In this document: positions 7,742-16,790 of the stretch, piece by piece
Layout: each line of letters opens with the position of its first letter
Numbering within the stretch: the first letter of the stretch is position 1
Assembly: GCF_900113225.1 (NCBI RefSeq)
Contig: NZ_FOZE01000001.1
Coordinates: forward strand, 620,001-684,000
Direction of reading: 5' to 3'
DNA from: Mitsuaria sp. PDC51
GTDB lineage: Bacteria > Pseudomonadota > Gammaproteobacteria > Burkholderiales > Burkholderiaceae_C
Length of the DNA: 64,000 bases
Made by a program: the position numbers and the translations under genes
The notes under the pieces: generated by a model
Seen by the model: the letters and a program-made list of their open reading frames with translations, nothing else
The model's database searches: none
What the model was told of the DNA's origin: nothing

Positions 7742-8942
7742 CACCGTCCTGGCCGTCGTCAACGGGCTGCTGCTGGCCGGCACCGCGCTGCTGGTGCTGC
7801 CCGCGCTGCTGCTGCTGGTGCAGATCGTGCTGGCATTGCGGCAGCCGCCGCCCTTGCCCGCGCAGCCGCGGCCCGCGCGCATCGCGGTGCTGATTCCCGC
7901 CCACAACGAGGGCCACGGCGTGCGCGCGACCATCATGCAGACGCTGTCGCAACTGGGGCCCGACGACCGCGTGCTGGTGGTGGCGGACAACTGCAACGAC
8001 GACACCGCCGCGCAGGCGCGGCTGGTGGGCGCCGAGGTCGTCGAGCGCCACGATGCGGAGCGCCGCGGCAAGGGCTACGCGCTGGACTTCGGCGTGCGAC
8101 ACCTGGAGATGCTGGCGCAGCACGAGGGCCATTCGCCGGACGTCGTCCTGGTGCTGGATGCGGATTGCGTGCTGTCGCCGGGGTTGATTCCGCGCGTGGC
8201 CGGCCTGGCGCAGGCGCATGGCCGGCCGGTGCAGGCGAGCTACCTGATGTACGCCCCCACGCCCGGCCTGAAGGCGCGCGTGGCGGAATTCGCGATGCGG
8301 GTGAAGAACCTGGCACGCTCGCGCGGCATGTTCCGGCTGGGACTGCCCTGCCAGCTGCTGGGCACGGGCATGGCATTTCCCTGGGCGGTGGCGCTGCGCG
8401 CGCCGCTGGCCAGCGGCCATCTGGCCGAGGACATGCAGCTGGGCGTGCGGCTGGCCCGCGACGGCACGCCGCCGCTGTTCTGCGAGGACGTGCTGGTGAC
8501 CAGCGTCTTCGCCGCCAGCCAGGAAGGCGAGCGCAGCCAGCGCACGCGCTGGGAGCACGGCCACCTGTCGTTGCTGGTGGGCGAGGGCCCCAAGCTGCTG
8601 TGGGAGGCGCTGCGGCGCGGCCGCCTCGCGCAGGCGATGCTGGTGATGGACATGCTGGTGCCGCCGCTGGCCTTGCTGGCCGGGCTGCTGGTCGTGGCCA
8701 CGCTGGCGCAGGCGATCTGGGCGCTGCTGACCGGCTGGGTGGCGGGGCTGGTCCTCGCGCTGCTGGGCGTGGCGGCGCTGCTGGTCGCGATCGTCGCGGC
8801 ACGCCATCGCTTCGCCGCCGAGCTGATCGGACTGGGCGAGCTGCTGAAGGCGCCGGTCTACGTGCTGGCCAAGCTGCCCATCTACCTGAGCTTCGTCGTG
8901 CGCCGCCAGACCGAATGGGTGCGCACCAAGCGCGATCACTGA
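7734..8942 (+). CDS. Membrane glycosyltransferase family 2
   Basis: Processive-type GT2 protein of 402 residues. One N-terminal membrane segment (about 5-35) precedes the GT-A domain, with IAVLIPAHNEG, VVADNCNDDTA (first Asp motif), VLVLDADCVLSP (DxD-like motif, about 145) and the later SQRTRWEHGH, which corresponds to the QxxRW motif. Two or three membrane helices follow between about 300 and 390. It begins eight bases inside the end of the GT4 gene. The architecture matches cellulose-synthase-like EPS transferases such as ExoU/BcsA relatives, but adding a single sugar is as likely as polymerisation here because a Wzx/Wzy pair is present. Confidence 0.86.
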   Translation: MLDTVLAVVNGLLLAGTALLVLPALLLLVQIVLALRQPPPLPAQPRPARIAVLIPAHNEGHGVRATIMQTLSQLGPDDRVLVVADNCNDDTAAQARLVGAEVVERHDAERRGKGYALDFGVRHLEMLAQHEGHSPDVVLVLDADCVLSPGLIPRVAGLAQAHGRPVQASYLMYAPTPGLKARVAEFAMRVKNLARSRGMFRLGLPCQLLGTGMAFPWAVALRAPLASGHLAEDMQLGVRLARDGTPPLFCEDVLVTSVFAASQEGERSQRTRWEHGHLSLLVGEGPKLLWEALRRGRLAQAMLVMDMLVPPLALLAGLLVVATLAQAIWALLTGWVAGLVLALLGVAALLVAIVAARHRFAAELIGLGELLKAPVYVLAKLPIYLSFVVRRQTEWVRTKRDH

Positions 8943-8958
8943 GACGCGGCCCCGCACC

Positions 8959-9780
8959 ATGACGGATCTCCACAGTTCCACCTCCCGCGCCGCCACCCCG
9001 GTCGGTCCGACCTGGATCGACCGCTGGCGCGCGATCCTGGGTGCGCTCACGGTCGTGACGGATGAACGCGGCGTCGAGGACGAGCTGCTGCGGGCCATGA
9101 CCGCCGGCGGCCCGGGCGGTGTCGACCGCCCGCGCGTGGTCGCCTTCGTCAACGCGCATGCGATGAACTCGGCGGTGACCGACGCCGGTTTCGCCGATGC
9201 CGTGGCGCAGGCCGACTGGGTGCTGCGCGACGGCTCGGGCATGCGCATGCTGATGGACCGGCTGGGCCGCGCGCCCGGCTTGAACCTCAACGGCACCGAC
9301 CTGATCCCGCGCATCGTCGCGCGTCACGCCGGCCGGCGCATCCTGGTGCTGGGCACGCGCGATCCGCAGCTGTCCGTGGCGGCCGCGCGGATCCGCGACG
9401 AGCTCGCGCCCGGCGCCGTGGTCGAGGCACTGGACGGGTTCCAGGCGCCGGAGGCCTACCTCGCGCTGGCCCGCGCCTTCGCACCCGACCTGGTCGTGCT
9501 GGGCATGGGCATGCCCAAGCAGGAGCAGGTCGCGCAGCAGCTCCGCCGCGCGCTGGCGCACCCCTGCGTGATCGTGTGCGGCGGCGCCATCCTCGACTTC
9601 CTGGGCGGTGGCGCGACGCGCGCGCCGGCCTGGATGCGTCGCCTGGGCATCGAGTGGTTGTACCGCCTGGCGCGCGAGCCTCGCCGGCTGTTCAAGCGCT
9701 ACGTGCTCGGCAATCCCCTGTTCCTGGCGCGCGCGCGGCGGTATGCCGCGGCGACCGCCGTCCCGCGTTCGTCAGCCTGA
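8959..9780 (+). CDS. WecG/TagA/CpsF family glycosyltransferase
   Basis: Glycosyltransferase of the WecG/TagA/CpsF (GT26) family, 273 residues. Visible hallmarks are FVNAHAMNSA, LRDGSGMRML, NLNGTDLIPRI (about 112), VLGMGMPKQEQ (about 178), CGGAILDF and the basic C-terminal segment RLGIEWLYRLAREPRRLFKRY, which binds membranes in this family. WecG uses UDP-ManNAcA and TagA uses UDP-ManNAc. The second operon encodes WecB and a TviB/WecC-type dehydrogenase, so a ManNAc or ManNAcA donor is a reasonable inference. The gene follows the GT2 gene by 16 bases in the same operon. Confidence 0.9.
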   Translation: MTDLHSSTSRAATPVGPTWIDRWRAILGALTVVTDERGVEDELLRAMTAGGPGGVDRPRVVAFVNAHAMNSAVTDAGFADAVAQADWVLRDGSGMRMLMDRLGRAPGLNLNGTDLIPRIVARHAGRRILVLGTRDPQLSVAAARIRDELAPGAVVEALDGFQAPEAYLALARAFAPDLVVLGMGMPKQEQVAQQLRRALAHPCVIVCGGAILDFLGGGATRAPAWMRRLGIEWLYRLAREPRRLFKRYVLGNPLFLARARRYAAATAVPRSSA

Positions 9781-9820
9781 AATGCCAGCGCCGCCCCTCG
9801 CCCGTTCCGGAGGTACCACC

Positions 9821-11032
9821 ATGATGTCCCCGCCTGATCCACGGCCTCAGCCGATCGAGCATGCCAATCCCCGGCAGCAGCACGTCATCGCGATCGACCT
9901 GGTGCGCTTCGTCGCCGCGGTGCTGGTGCTGTTCTCGCACCTGGCCTTCAGCATCGCGGAGCGTCCCGACAGCAAGCCGGCGGAACTCAGCGGTCACACC
10001 ATGCCGGCGTCCATCCTGCCGGGGCTGTCGTTCTACGGCTGGATCGGGGTGCAGGTGTTCTTCGTGATCTCGGGCATTGTCATCGCCTACTCGGCGCGTG
10101 GCGCCACGCCCTATGCCTTCCTGCGCAGCCGCGTGGTGCGTCTGGTGCCTGCAGCCTGGGTGTGCTCCACGCTGACATTGGCGGTGCTGGCCTGGCATTT
10201 CAGCGGCTTCACCACCGAGCTGATGCGCGGCTACCGCCACAGCATGCTGTTCCTGCCGTGGTATCCGTGGATCGACAACGTCTTCTGGACACTGGGCGTG
10301 GAGATCGTCTTCTACACCGCGGTGGGCGTGCTCATCTGGCGTGGCAAGGAGCGCGCGATCGGCATGCTGGCCGTCGTCCTCGCATGGGTCTGTCTCGGCT
10401 ACTGGGCAGCCTTCAGCCTCGGCCAAAGCGGCGCAGTGCCGGTGCTGGCGGTGCTCTACAAGGGGCTGCCCTACCTGGTCGACCGCCTCCTGGAACTGCT
10501 GCTGGTCAAGCACGGCGCCTTCTTCGCCGCCGGCATCTTCGTCTGGGCGGTGCTGATCGACCGTCAGAAGCGCCCCTCGTGGGCCACGCTCGCCGCGATC
10601 GCCGCGGCCTGCCTGGTGCAGATCTTCTGGACGACCGTGGACAACAACGACGGGCGAGACAACCCCTGGTGGCCCGCGGTGGCGATCTGGGTGGGAAGCC
10701 TGGCCGTGATCTTGCTTGGCATCCGGCACAACCTGGCCTGGCGATCGAGCCAGTCGCTGGTGAGCGTGCTGCGCGTGCTGGGCCTGATGACCTACCCGCT
10801 GTACCTGCTTCATCAAAACATCGGATCCGTCGCCGTGGGCGTGCTGCGCCGCGCGGGCATCGATCCGGTGACGTCGCTGCTGGCGGCAAGCGCGGCGGTG
10901 CTGCTGCTGAGCTGGCTGGTGGTGACCTATGCCGAGCCGGTGGTCAAGCGCTGGGTGGGGGGCGTGATGGACCTGGTCCGCCTGCGCCTGACGGGGGCGC
11001 GGGCGGCGGCGGCGCCCCGCTCCAAGGGTTGA
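9821..11032 (+). CDS. Membrane acyltransferase (acyltransferase 3 family)
   Basis: Second acyltransferase-3 gene, 403 residues with about ten hydrophobic segments. Start ATG at 9821 follows a good CGGAGG site seven bases upstream; ATG 9824 is equivalent. The opening IDLVRFVAAVLVLFSHL carries the His expected for catalysis, and FFVISGIVIAY and RLVPAAW follow as in the family. The C-terminal PLYLLHQN segment is also typical. It likely acylates the growing or flipped oligosaccharide at the inner membrane. The long loop between residues 60 and 85 (PDSKPAEL...) is unlike the first copy at 3,318, so they are probably not redundant. Confidence 0.85.
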   Translation: MMSPPDPRPQPIEHANPRQQHVIAIDLVRFVAAVLVLFSHLAFSIAERPDSKPAELSGHTMPASILPGLSFYGWIGVQVFFVISGIVIAYSARGATPYAFLRSRVVRLVPAAWVCSTLTLAVLAWHFSGFTTELMRGYRHSMLFLPWYPWIDNVFWTLGVEIVFYTAVGVLIWRGKERAIGMLAVVLAWVCLGYWAAFSLGQSGAVPVLAVLYKGLPYLVDRLLELLLVKHGAFFAAGIFVWAVLIDRQKRPSWATLAAIAAACLVQIFWTTVDNNDGRDNPWWPAVAIWVGSLAVILLGIRHNLAWRSSQSLVSVLRVLGLMTYPLYLLHQNIGSVAVGVLRRAGIDPVTSLLAASAAVLLLSWLVVTYAEPVVKRWVGGVMDLVRLRLTGARAAAAPRSKG

Positions 11033-11054
11033 TTCGAGGAGGGGTACTGGGTTC

Positions 11055-11942
11055 ATGGACATCGATCTGCTGATCTCGAAGATTCACCGCAAGCTGGTCT
11101 ACAAGCTCGCGCCGCGGCTGGTGCCGGGGCAGGTGCGCGCGCTGCAGCGGCTCAACGAGACCGCCACCGAGCCGGTCGTCGCGCCGGGCGGCCCGGTCGT
11201 GTCGCTGACCACCTACGGCCCGCGCATCGACACCGTCCACCTGACGATCGAGAGCATCGGCCGCGGCCGGCTCAAGCCCTCGCGGCTGATCCTGTGGCTG
11301 GACGACGCGGCGCGCTTCAAGGACCTGCCGGAGGGACTGCGACGGCTGAAGGCGCGCGGGCTGGAGGTGCACCTCACCGACAACCTCGGTCCGCACACGA
11401 AGTACTACCCCTACGTGGCCTCGCAGGCGCATCACGAAGTGCCGCTGGTCACCGCCGACGACGACATCGTCTATCCGCGCTGGTGGCTGCGTCGCCTGTG
11501 GGAGGCCTACCGCGCCGCGCCGGACCAGATCAGCTGCTACCGCGCCCACGTGGTGGCGCTGCAGGACCCGGACGGGACCGCCATCCGCCCATACCGGGAA
11601 TGGCCGCCGTGCGGCAGCCGGGAGCCGCGCTGGCGCCATTTCGCCACCGGCGTGTCGGGGGTGATCTATCCGCCGCAGTTCCTGGACTTCATGCACGCGC
11701 AGGGCGATGCGTTCAAGGCCTGCTGCCCCAAGGCGGACGACATCTGGCTGCACGCGATGGCGCTGCGCGCGGGACTGCGGGTGCGCCAGCTCGGCCGGCT
11801 GCCGCGCTACTTCGAGGGGCTGCCCGGCACGCACGACCAGGGGCTGGTGCACTTCAACAGCTTCAACGGCGGCAACGACCGCCAGGTCGCCGCGACCTAT
11901 GTCGCCGACGACCTGCGCAAGATGGCGCAGGAGCCGGCCTGA
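11055..11942 (+). CDS. Putative glycosyltransferase, DDD-motif type
   Basis: Protein of 295 residues preceded by a clear GAGGAGG site. Near the middle it has VTADDDIVYP followed by WWLRRLWEAY, an acidic metal/nucleotide-sugar binding motif as in GT-A enzymes. The upstream VSLTTYGPRIDTVHLTIES and LWLDDAARF segments match a family of bacterial putative glycosyltransferases from LPS/EPS loci. KADDIWLHAMALRAG near residue 228 and the GLVHFNSFNGGND end are also seen in that group. There is no signal peptide or membrane helix, so it is cytoplasmic. The start has a basic amphipathic stretch that may bind the membrane. The donor is unknown. Confidence 0.75.
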   Translation: MDIDLLISKIHRKLVYKLAPRLVPGQVRALQRLNETATEPVVAPGGPVVSLTTYGPRIDTVHLTIESIGRGRLKPSRLILWLDDAARFKDLPEGLRRLKARGLEVHLTDNLGPHTKYYPYVASQAHHEVPLVTADDDIVYPRWWLRRLWEAYRAAPDQISCYRAHVVALQDPDGTAIRPYREWPPCGSREPRWRHFATGVSGVIYPPQFLDFMHAQGDAFKACCPKADDIWLHAMALRAGLRVRQLGRLPRYFEGLPGTHDQGLVHFNSFNGGNDRQVAATYVADDLRKMAQEPA

Positions 11943-11975
11943 GCCGGCCCGCGTCCAGAGATCCGGAACGCGCGC

Positions 11976-13436
11976 GTGTCCATCCTGCACAACATCAAAT
12001 GGGCGGCCTTCTCGCAGCTGGCCCGCATCGGCTCGCAGATCGCCAGCGTGACGCTGCTGGCGCGGCTGCTGTCGCCGTCGGACTACGGGCTGCTGGCGAT
12101 CGCGGCGATCTTCACCAACTTCGCGATGCTGTTCCGCGACTTCGGCACCGGCTCGGCGCTGATCCAGCGCCAGACGCTGACCGAGGGCCTCAAGGCCTCG
12201 GTGTTCTGGCTCAACATGGCGCTGGGCGGCCTGATCTGCCTGACCCTGATGGCGGCGTCGCCCGCCGTGGCGCATTTCTACGACGCCCCGACGCTGGTGC
12301 CGGTGCTGTGCCTGATGGCGCTGTCCTTCCCGGTGGCGTGCAGCAGCATCGTCCACCAGTCGCTGCTGGAGCGGGCGTCGCAGTTCAAGCGCATCGCCGC
12401 GGTGGAGAGCGTCGCCGTGGTGCTGGCGCTGCTGGCCGCGGTCGGCGCCGCGCTGGCCGGCTGGGGCGTGTACGCGCTGGTGGCGCAGACCCTGGTGGCC
12501 GCGACGGTGCAGGGCGCGATGCTGTGGGCGATGTCGGACTGGCGGCCCGCGCCGCGGCCGCGCTGGGACGGGCTGCGGGAGATCTCGGGCTACAGCGGCA
12601 ACGTGTCCGCGTTCCAGTTCGTCAACTACTTCGCCCGCAACGCCGACAGCTTCATCATCGGCAAGGTGCTGGGCTCGGCGGTGCTGGGCCTGTACAGCGT
12701 GGCCTACCGGCTGATGCTGTTCCCGGTGCAGAACATCAGCCACGTGGTGGCCCGCGCGGTGTTCCCGCTGCTGACGCAGGCGCACCAGCAGGGCGGTCGC
12801 GCGCAGATGGCCGAGGTGTACCTGCGCTCGCTGGGCGTGATCACCTTCGGCACCGCGCCGGTGATGGCCGCGCTCTGGTTCTTCCGCGAGCCGACGGTGG
12901 CCGTGGTCTTCGGCGCGAAGTGGGCGGGCGCCGAGGTGCTGCTCGCGTGGCTGGCGCCCACCGGCTTCATCCAGTCGGTGCTGAGCACCTCGGGCAGCGC
13001 CTTCCTGGCCACCGGCCAGGCCGGGCTGATGCTGCGCTATGGCGTGATCGGCTCGGTGCTGCAGGTCGCGTCCTTCGCCGCGGGCATCCATTTCGGCGTG
13101 GTGGGGCTGACGCAGGCCTACCTGATCGCCACCGTGCTCAACCTGCTGCTGACGATGGCCGCGGTGCTGCGCCTGCTCGAGACCGGCCCGGCGCCGCTGC
13201 TGCGCGCGATCGGCTACCAGGTGCTCGCGGCGCTGGCCGCCGGCGTGCTGGTCTGGGGCGGCGACCGCTGGATCTTCGGCCACGCGGCGGCCTTGGGCCG
13301 GACCGGCCTGTGGCGCCTGGCCGCGCAGTACGCGCTCTTCGCCGCCTGCTACCTCGGCCTGATGGCCGTCCTCGCGCCGCAGAAGATGGCCTCGGTCAAG
13401 GCCATGTTCCGCGGCAAGCTGTCCCGTGCATCCTGA
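11976..13436 (+). CDS. Wzx-type polysaccharide flippase (MOP superfamily)
   Basis: Integral-membrane protein of 486 residues with about 12-14 hydrophobic helices. The N-terminal NIKWAAFSQLARIGSQIASVTLLARLLSPSDYGLLA is the signature of the RfbX/WzxC branch of MOP exporters. It presumably flips the undecaprenyl-linked repeat unit to the periplasm for the polymerase at 1,816. The start is GTG 11976; the first ATG in frame is far downstream and would remove the first helix. The flippase lies mid-operon, as in many Wzx/Wzy clusters. Confidence 0.9.
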   Translation: MSILHNIKWAAFSQLARIGSQIASVTLLARLLSPSDYGLLAIAAIFTNFAMLFRDFGTGSALIQRQTLTEGLKASVFWLNMALGGLICLTLMAASPAVAHFYDAPTLVPVLCLMALSFPVACSSIVHQSLLERASQFKRIAAVESVAVVLALLAAVGAALAGWGVYALVAQTLVAATVQGAMLWAMSDWRPAPRPRWDGLREISGYSGNVSAFQFVNYFARNADSFIIGKVLGSAVLGLYSVAYRLMLFPVQNISHVVARAVFPLLTQAHQQGGRAQMAEVYLRSLGVITFGTAPVMAALWFFREPTVAVVFGAKWAGAEVLLAWLAPTGFIQSVLSTSGSAFLATGQAGLMLRYGVIGSVLQVASFAAGIHFGVVGLTQAYLIATVLNLLLTMAAVLRLLETGPAPLLRAIGYQVLAALAAGVLVWGGDRWIFGHAAALGRTGLWRLAAQYALFAACYLGLMAVLAPQKMASVKAMFRGKLSRAS

Positions 13437-13446
13437 GGCGTCCCCG

Positions 13447-14670
13447 ATGACTTCCCCTGTTCCCGCCACTGCCGATCCGCTCGACGAATCCCGGGCCACC
13501 GCCTCGGCCGCCGATGGCGCCATCCTGATGGTGTGCTTCACCTTCCCGCCCGAATTCGGTGGCGCGATCGTGCAGGCGCTGCGCCTGGGCGCCGAACTCC
13601 AGACGCGCGGCTGCGAGGTCGCCTTCCTGGCCGACAACGGCGACGGCGCCGATGCCGACCTGCGGCACGAGTCCTTCGACCTCTACCGGCGGCGCACCTT
13701 CACCGCGGCGCGCTCCAACCTGCGCAAGCTGATCTGGACGCTGCGCATCGTGCTGTTCGCGCTGGCGCACCCCAAGTTCCGCGTCTTCCATTTCCACTCG
13801 GTGCAGGGGCCCGAACTGCTGGCCATGCCGGTGCTGAAGTGGCTGGGTCGCAAGACCATCGTCAAGCTGACGCTGGCCGAGTCCGACGACCCCGCCACGC
13901 TGACGCGGCGCCGGCTGATGGGCAAGCTGTACCGCGCCTGCCTGGGCTCGGTGCACCGCTACATCGCGATCTCGCCCAGCCTCAAGCGCATGGCCTGCAG
14001 CGTGGGCGTGGCGCCCGAGCGGGTGCTGCTGGTGGCCAACGGCGTGGAGACCGCGCGCTATTACCTGCCCATGCCCGACGAGATCGCGCGCGCGCGCGCC
14101 GCGCTGGACATTCCCGAGGGCGTGCCGGTGATGGCGAGCATCGGCGCGGTCGAGCACCGCAAGGGCTACGACCTGCTGATCGCCGCCTTCGAGACCATCC
14201 GGCGCGAGCGGCCCGACGCGGTCCTGCTGATCATCGGGCCGGGCAACGAGGACACCAACCCCTTCCACGTCCAGCTGCAGCAGTACATGGCCGAGCGCGG
14301 CATCGGCGGCGTGCGTTTCCTGGGGCGGCGCGAGGACATCCACGAGATCCTGCGCGCGGTCGACCTGTTCGCGTTCTGCTCGCGCCAGGAGGGCTTCGGC
14401 ACGGCCATCGTCGAGGCGATGTGCGCGGGGCTGGCCGTGGCGGTGATGGACATCCCGGAGATCACCGGCTGGATCGTCGGCGAGCGGCCGGACGCGGTGA
14501 ACACGCCGTCGCGCGATCCGCAGGAGTTCGCGCGGCTGTGCCTGCAGCTGCTGGCGCAGCGCACGCCGGCCTCGTCGGCCGCCCTGGCGGAGAGCGCCGC
14601 GCGCGACTTCGGCATGGCCGCCATCGGCAACACCTACGAGGCCCTGTATGCGGAACTGCGCGGGCACTGA
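13447..14670 (+). CDS. Glycosyltransferase family 4
   Basis: GT-B glycosyltransferase of 407 residues. ATG 13447 is preferred because GAGGCG lies before it and it clears the flippase stop; ATG 13426 would add seven residues and overlap. The N-terminal FTFPPEFGGAIVQALRLGAEL is the glycine-rich acceptor loop; ASIGAVEHRKGYDLLI and SRQEGFGTAIVEAMCAGLAV mark the donor-binding domain. The first 25 residues are a variable, Ala/Thr-rich extension. It adds one sugar of the repeat unit in the cytoplasm. The specificity is not readable. Confidence 0.86.
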   Translation: MTSPVPATADPLDESRATASAADGAILMVCFTFPPEFGGAIVQALRLGAELQTRGCEVAFLADNGDGADADLRHESFDLYRRRTFTAARSNLRKLIWTLRIVLFALAHPKFRVFHFHSVQGPELLAMPVLKWLGRKTIVKLTLAESDDPATLTRRRLMGKLYRACLGSVHRYIAISPSLKRMACSVGVAPERVLLVANGVETARYYLPMPDEIARARAALDIPEGVPVMASIGAVEHRKGYDLLIAAFETIRRERPDAVLLIIGPGNEDTNPFHVQLQQYMAERGIGGVRFLGRREDIHEILRAVDLFAFCSRQEGFGTAIVEAMCAGLAVAVMDIPEITGWIVGERPDAVNTPSRDPQEFARLCLQLLAQRTPASSAALAESAARDFGMAAIGNTYEALYAELRGH

Positions 14671-14694
14671 AACGATCAACACGGAGCACCCTCG

Positions 14695-15633
14695 ATGAGC
14701 GCGGTCACCTTCCGCATCCAGCCCACCGGCAACCTGGGCAACCAGATGATGCAGCTGATGCTCGGGCATTCGCTGCGCTCGCGGATTCCGGAGCTCGACA
14801 TCGTCGGCTACGACATGCCGCTGTGGTCGCTCAAGGGCGGCGAGGAACCGGCGCCGCGCGCCAAGCCGGTGGAATTGCGCGGCCACCTGATCGACATCGA
14901 CGGCGTGGCCTCGCTGGTCAAGGCCGGCGTGCTGCGCGACATGAAGCTGGTGGGCATCGGCTCGCGCATGGCCAACTACCTGCCGCCCTCGGCCTACCAG
15001 GCGCTGTTCCCGGCGGGCCGGGCCGAGGTCGAGCGCCACGGCGACGACGAGTTGCTCATCAGCGTGCGGGGCGCCGAGATCCTCGGCCAGTGCCACCCGG
15101 ACTACGGCCCGGTGCCGCCGGCCTATTACCGGCAACTGGCCCGCGAGACCGGCCTGCGTCCGGTGCTGTTCGGCCAGATCGAGGACGACTGGTACTCGCG
15201 CCTGCTGATGGAGGCGATGCCCGATGCGCGCGTCGTGCGCAGCCAGGGCGTGCTGGCGGACTTCGAGCGCCTGCGCAGCGCGCGGCACGTCGTCACCAGC
15301 GTGAGTTCCTTCGCCTGGCTGGCGACCTGGCTGTCGGACGCGCAGACCATCCACGTGCCGGTGCTGGGCCTGCTCAACCCGGCGCAGCGGCCCGATGTCG
15401 ACCTGCTGCCGCTGTACGACCCGCGCTATCGCTTCTACCGCTTCCCGGTGCGGCTGTGGAATGGGCAGCAGGAGGACGTCGACGGCCTGAGCCGCGAGGC
15501 GCATTACCCGCTGATGACGCGCGACGAGGTCGCCGCGCTGCTGCGCCAGGCGGCCTCGCGCACCCGCGCCGAGCGCCTGGAGGTGGCGGCCAAGACGATG
15601 GTCAAGGGCCTGCTGGGACGGTTGCGCGGATGA
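14695..15633 (+). CDS. GT11-like (fucosyltransferase-like) glycosyltransferase
   Basis: Protein of 312 residues with GGAG before its ATG. It opens with TGNLGNQMMQLMLG, the motif of GT11 alpha-1,2-fucosyltransferases. VVTSVSSFAWLATWLS near residue 200 matches the conserved C-terminal Ser-Ser-Phe-x-Trp region. The usual HxRRGDY acceptor motif is changed here to ISVRGAEI around residue 120, so the acceptor or donor may differ from fucose transfer. No GDP-fucose synthesis gene (gmd, fcl) is present in the window; GDP-mannose could be its precursor. It is placed between the second GT4 and the UDP-sugar genes of the operon. Confidence 0.68.
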   Translation: MSAVTFRIQPTGNLGNQMMQLMLGHSLRSRIPELDIVGYDMPLWSLKGGEEPAPRAKPVELRGHLIDIDGVASLVKAGVLRDMKLVGIGSRMANYLPPSAYQALFPAGRAEVERHGDDELLISVRGAEILGQCHPDYGPVPPAYYRQLARETGLRPVLFGQIEDDWYSRLLMEAMPDARVVRSQGVLADFERLRSARHVVTSVSSFAWLATWLSDAQTIHVPVLGLLNPAQRPDVDLLPLYDPRYRFYRFPVRLWNGQQEDVDGLSREAHYPLMTRDEVAALLRQAASRTRAERLEVAAKTMVKGLLGRLRG

Positions 15634-15724
15634 CACCCCCCATGAGCAAGGGACCGGCGTCCGCCCGGCGTGATCCGTCATGGAGAATGGCCGGCATTGC
15701 GTTCATCGATTCGCGGGAGTGCGC

Positions 15725-16732
15725 TTGAAGATCCTCGTCACCGGCGCCGCCGGCTTCATCGGCATGCATGTCAGCCAGATCCTGCTGGCGCGGGGCGACC
15801 AGGTGGTCGGCCTGGACAACCTCAACGACTACTACGATCCGCGGCTCAAGCACGACCGGCTGGCGCGCCTGAACGGCCGGCCCGGCTTCGAGTTCGTGCA
15901 CATGGACGTGGCGGACCGTCAGGGCATCGCCGACCTCTTCGCCAAGCACCGCTTCGATCGCGTCGTGCACCTGGCGGCGCAGGCCGGCGTGCGTTATTCG
16001 CTGGTGAACCCGCATGCCTACATCGACGCCAACATCGTCGGCTTCACCAACATCCTCGAGGGCTGCCGCCACACCGGTGTGCAGCACCTGGCCTACGCGT
16101 CGAGCTCCAGCGTCTATGGCGGCAACACGCTGATGCCCTTCAGCGAGCACCACGGCGTGGACCACCCGGTCAGCCTGTATGCCGCGACCAAGAAGGCCAA
16201 CGAGCTGATGGCGCACACCTACAGCCATCTGTTCAAGCTGCCCACGACGGGGCTGCGCTTCTTCACCGTGTACGGCCCCTGGGGCCGGCCCGACATGGCG
16301 CTGTTCCTGTTCACCAAGGCCATCCTCGCGAACGAGCCGATCAAGGTCTTCAACCACGGGAAGATGATCCGCGACTTCACCTACATCGACGACATCGCCG
16401 AAGGCGTGGTGCGGGTGCTCGACCGCAGCGCCACGCCCGACCCGGCCTACGACCCGGTGAAGGCGGACCCGGCGCGCTCCAACGCGCCGTACCGCGTGTT
16501 CAACATCGGCAACCACGCGCCGATCCCGCTGATGGACTTCATCGCGGCGATCGAGCAGGCGGTGGGCCGCGAGGCGATCAAGGAGTTCCTGCCGCTGCAG
16601 GATGGCGACGTCCCGGCCACCCACGCGGACGTCGAGGAACTGGCCGAATGGACCGGTTTCCGCCCGGCGATGCCGGTGCCCGAGGGCATCCGGCGTTTCG
16701 TCGCCTGGTACCGCGACTACTTCAAGCAATGA
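15725..16732 (+). CDS. UDP-glucuronate 4-epimerase
   Basis: Short-chain dehydrogenase-type epimerase of 335 residues. The GAAGFIG NAD-binding loop is at residues about 8-14, then [32 protein letters not shown] and the catalytic YAATKKANE (Tyr-x3-Lys). The YYDPRLK and AGVRYS signatures are typical of UDP-glucuronate 4-epimerases (CapI/LspL group), which make UDP-galacturonate. TTG 15725 preceded by GGAG gives the family-standard start MKILVTG; ATG 15680 would add 15 residues of poor similarity. The next gene makes its substrate, UDP-glucuronate. Confidence 0.87.
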   Translation: MKILVTGAAGFIGMHVSQILLARGDQVVGLDNLNDYYDPRLKHDRLARLNGRPGFEFVHMDVADRQGIADLFAKHRFDRVVHLAAQAGVRYSLVNPHAYIDANIVGFTNILEGCRHTGVQHLAYASSSSVYGGNTLMPFSEHHGVDHPVSLYAATKKANELMAHTYSHLFKLPTTGLRFFTVYGPWGRPDMALFLFTKAILANEPIKVFNHGKMIRDFTYIDDIAEGVVRVLDRSATPDPAYDPVKADPARSNAPYRVFNIGNHAPIPLMDFIAAIEQAVGREAIKEFLPLQDGDVPATHADVEELAEWTGFRPAMPVPEGIRRFVAWYRDYFKQ

Positions 16733-16741
16733 GATCCCAGG

Positions 16742-16760
16742 CGGACCGGCGAACCGGTCC
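16742..16760 (+). other. Intergenic hairpin between UDP-GlcA epimerase and ugd
   Basis: A perfect 7-bp stem (GGACCGG / CCGGTCC) with a CGAA tetraloop occupies 16743-16760, ten bases after the epimerase stop and 30 before ugd. No T-run follows, so it is more likely a processing or stability element than a strong terminator. Function is inferred only. Confidence 0.4.
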
Positions 16761-16790
16761 GTCCCCGTTGATTCAATCAGGAGTACTGGA

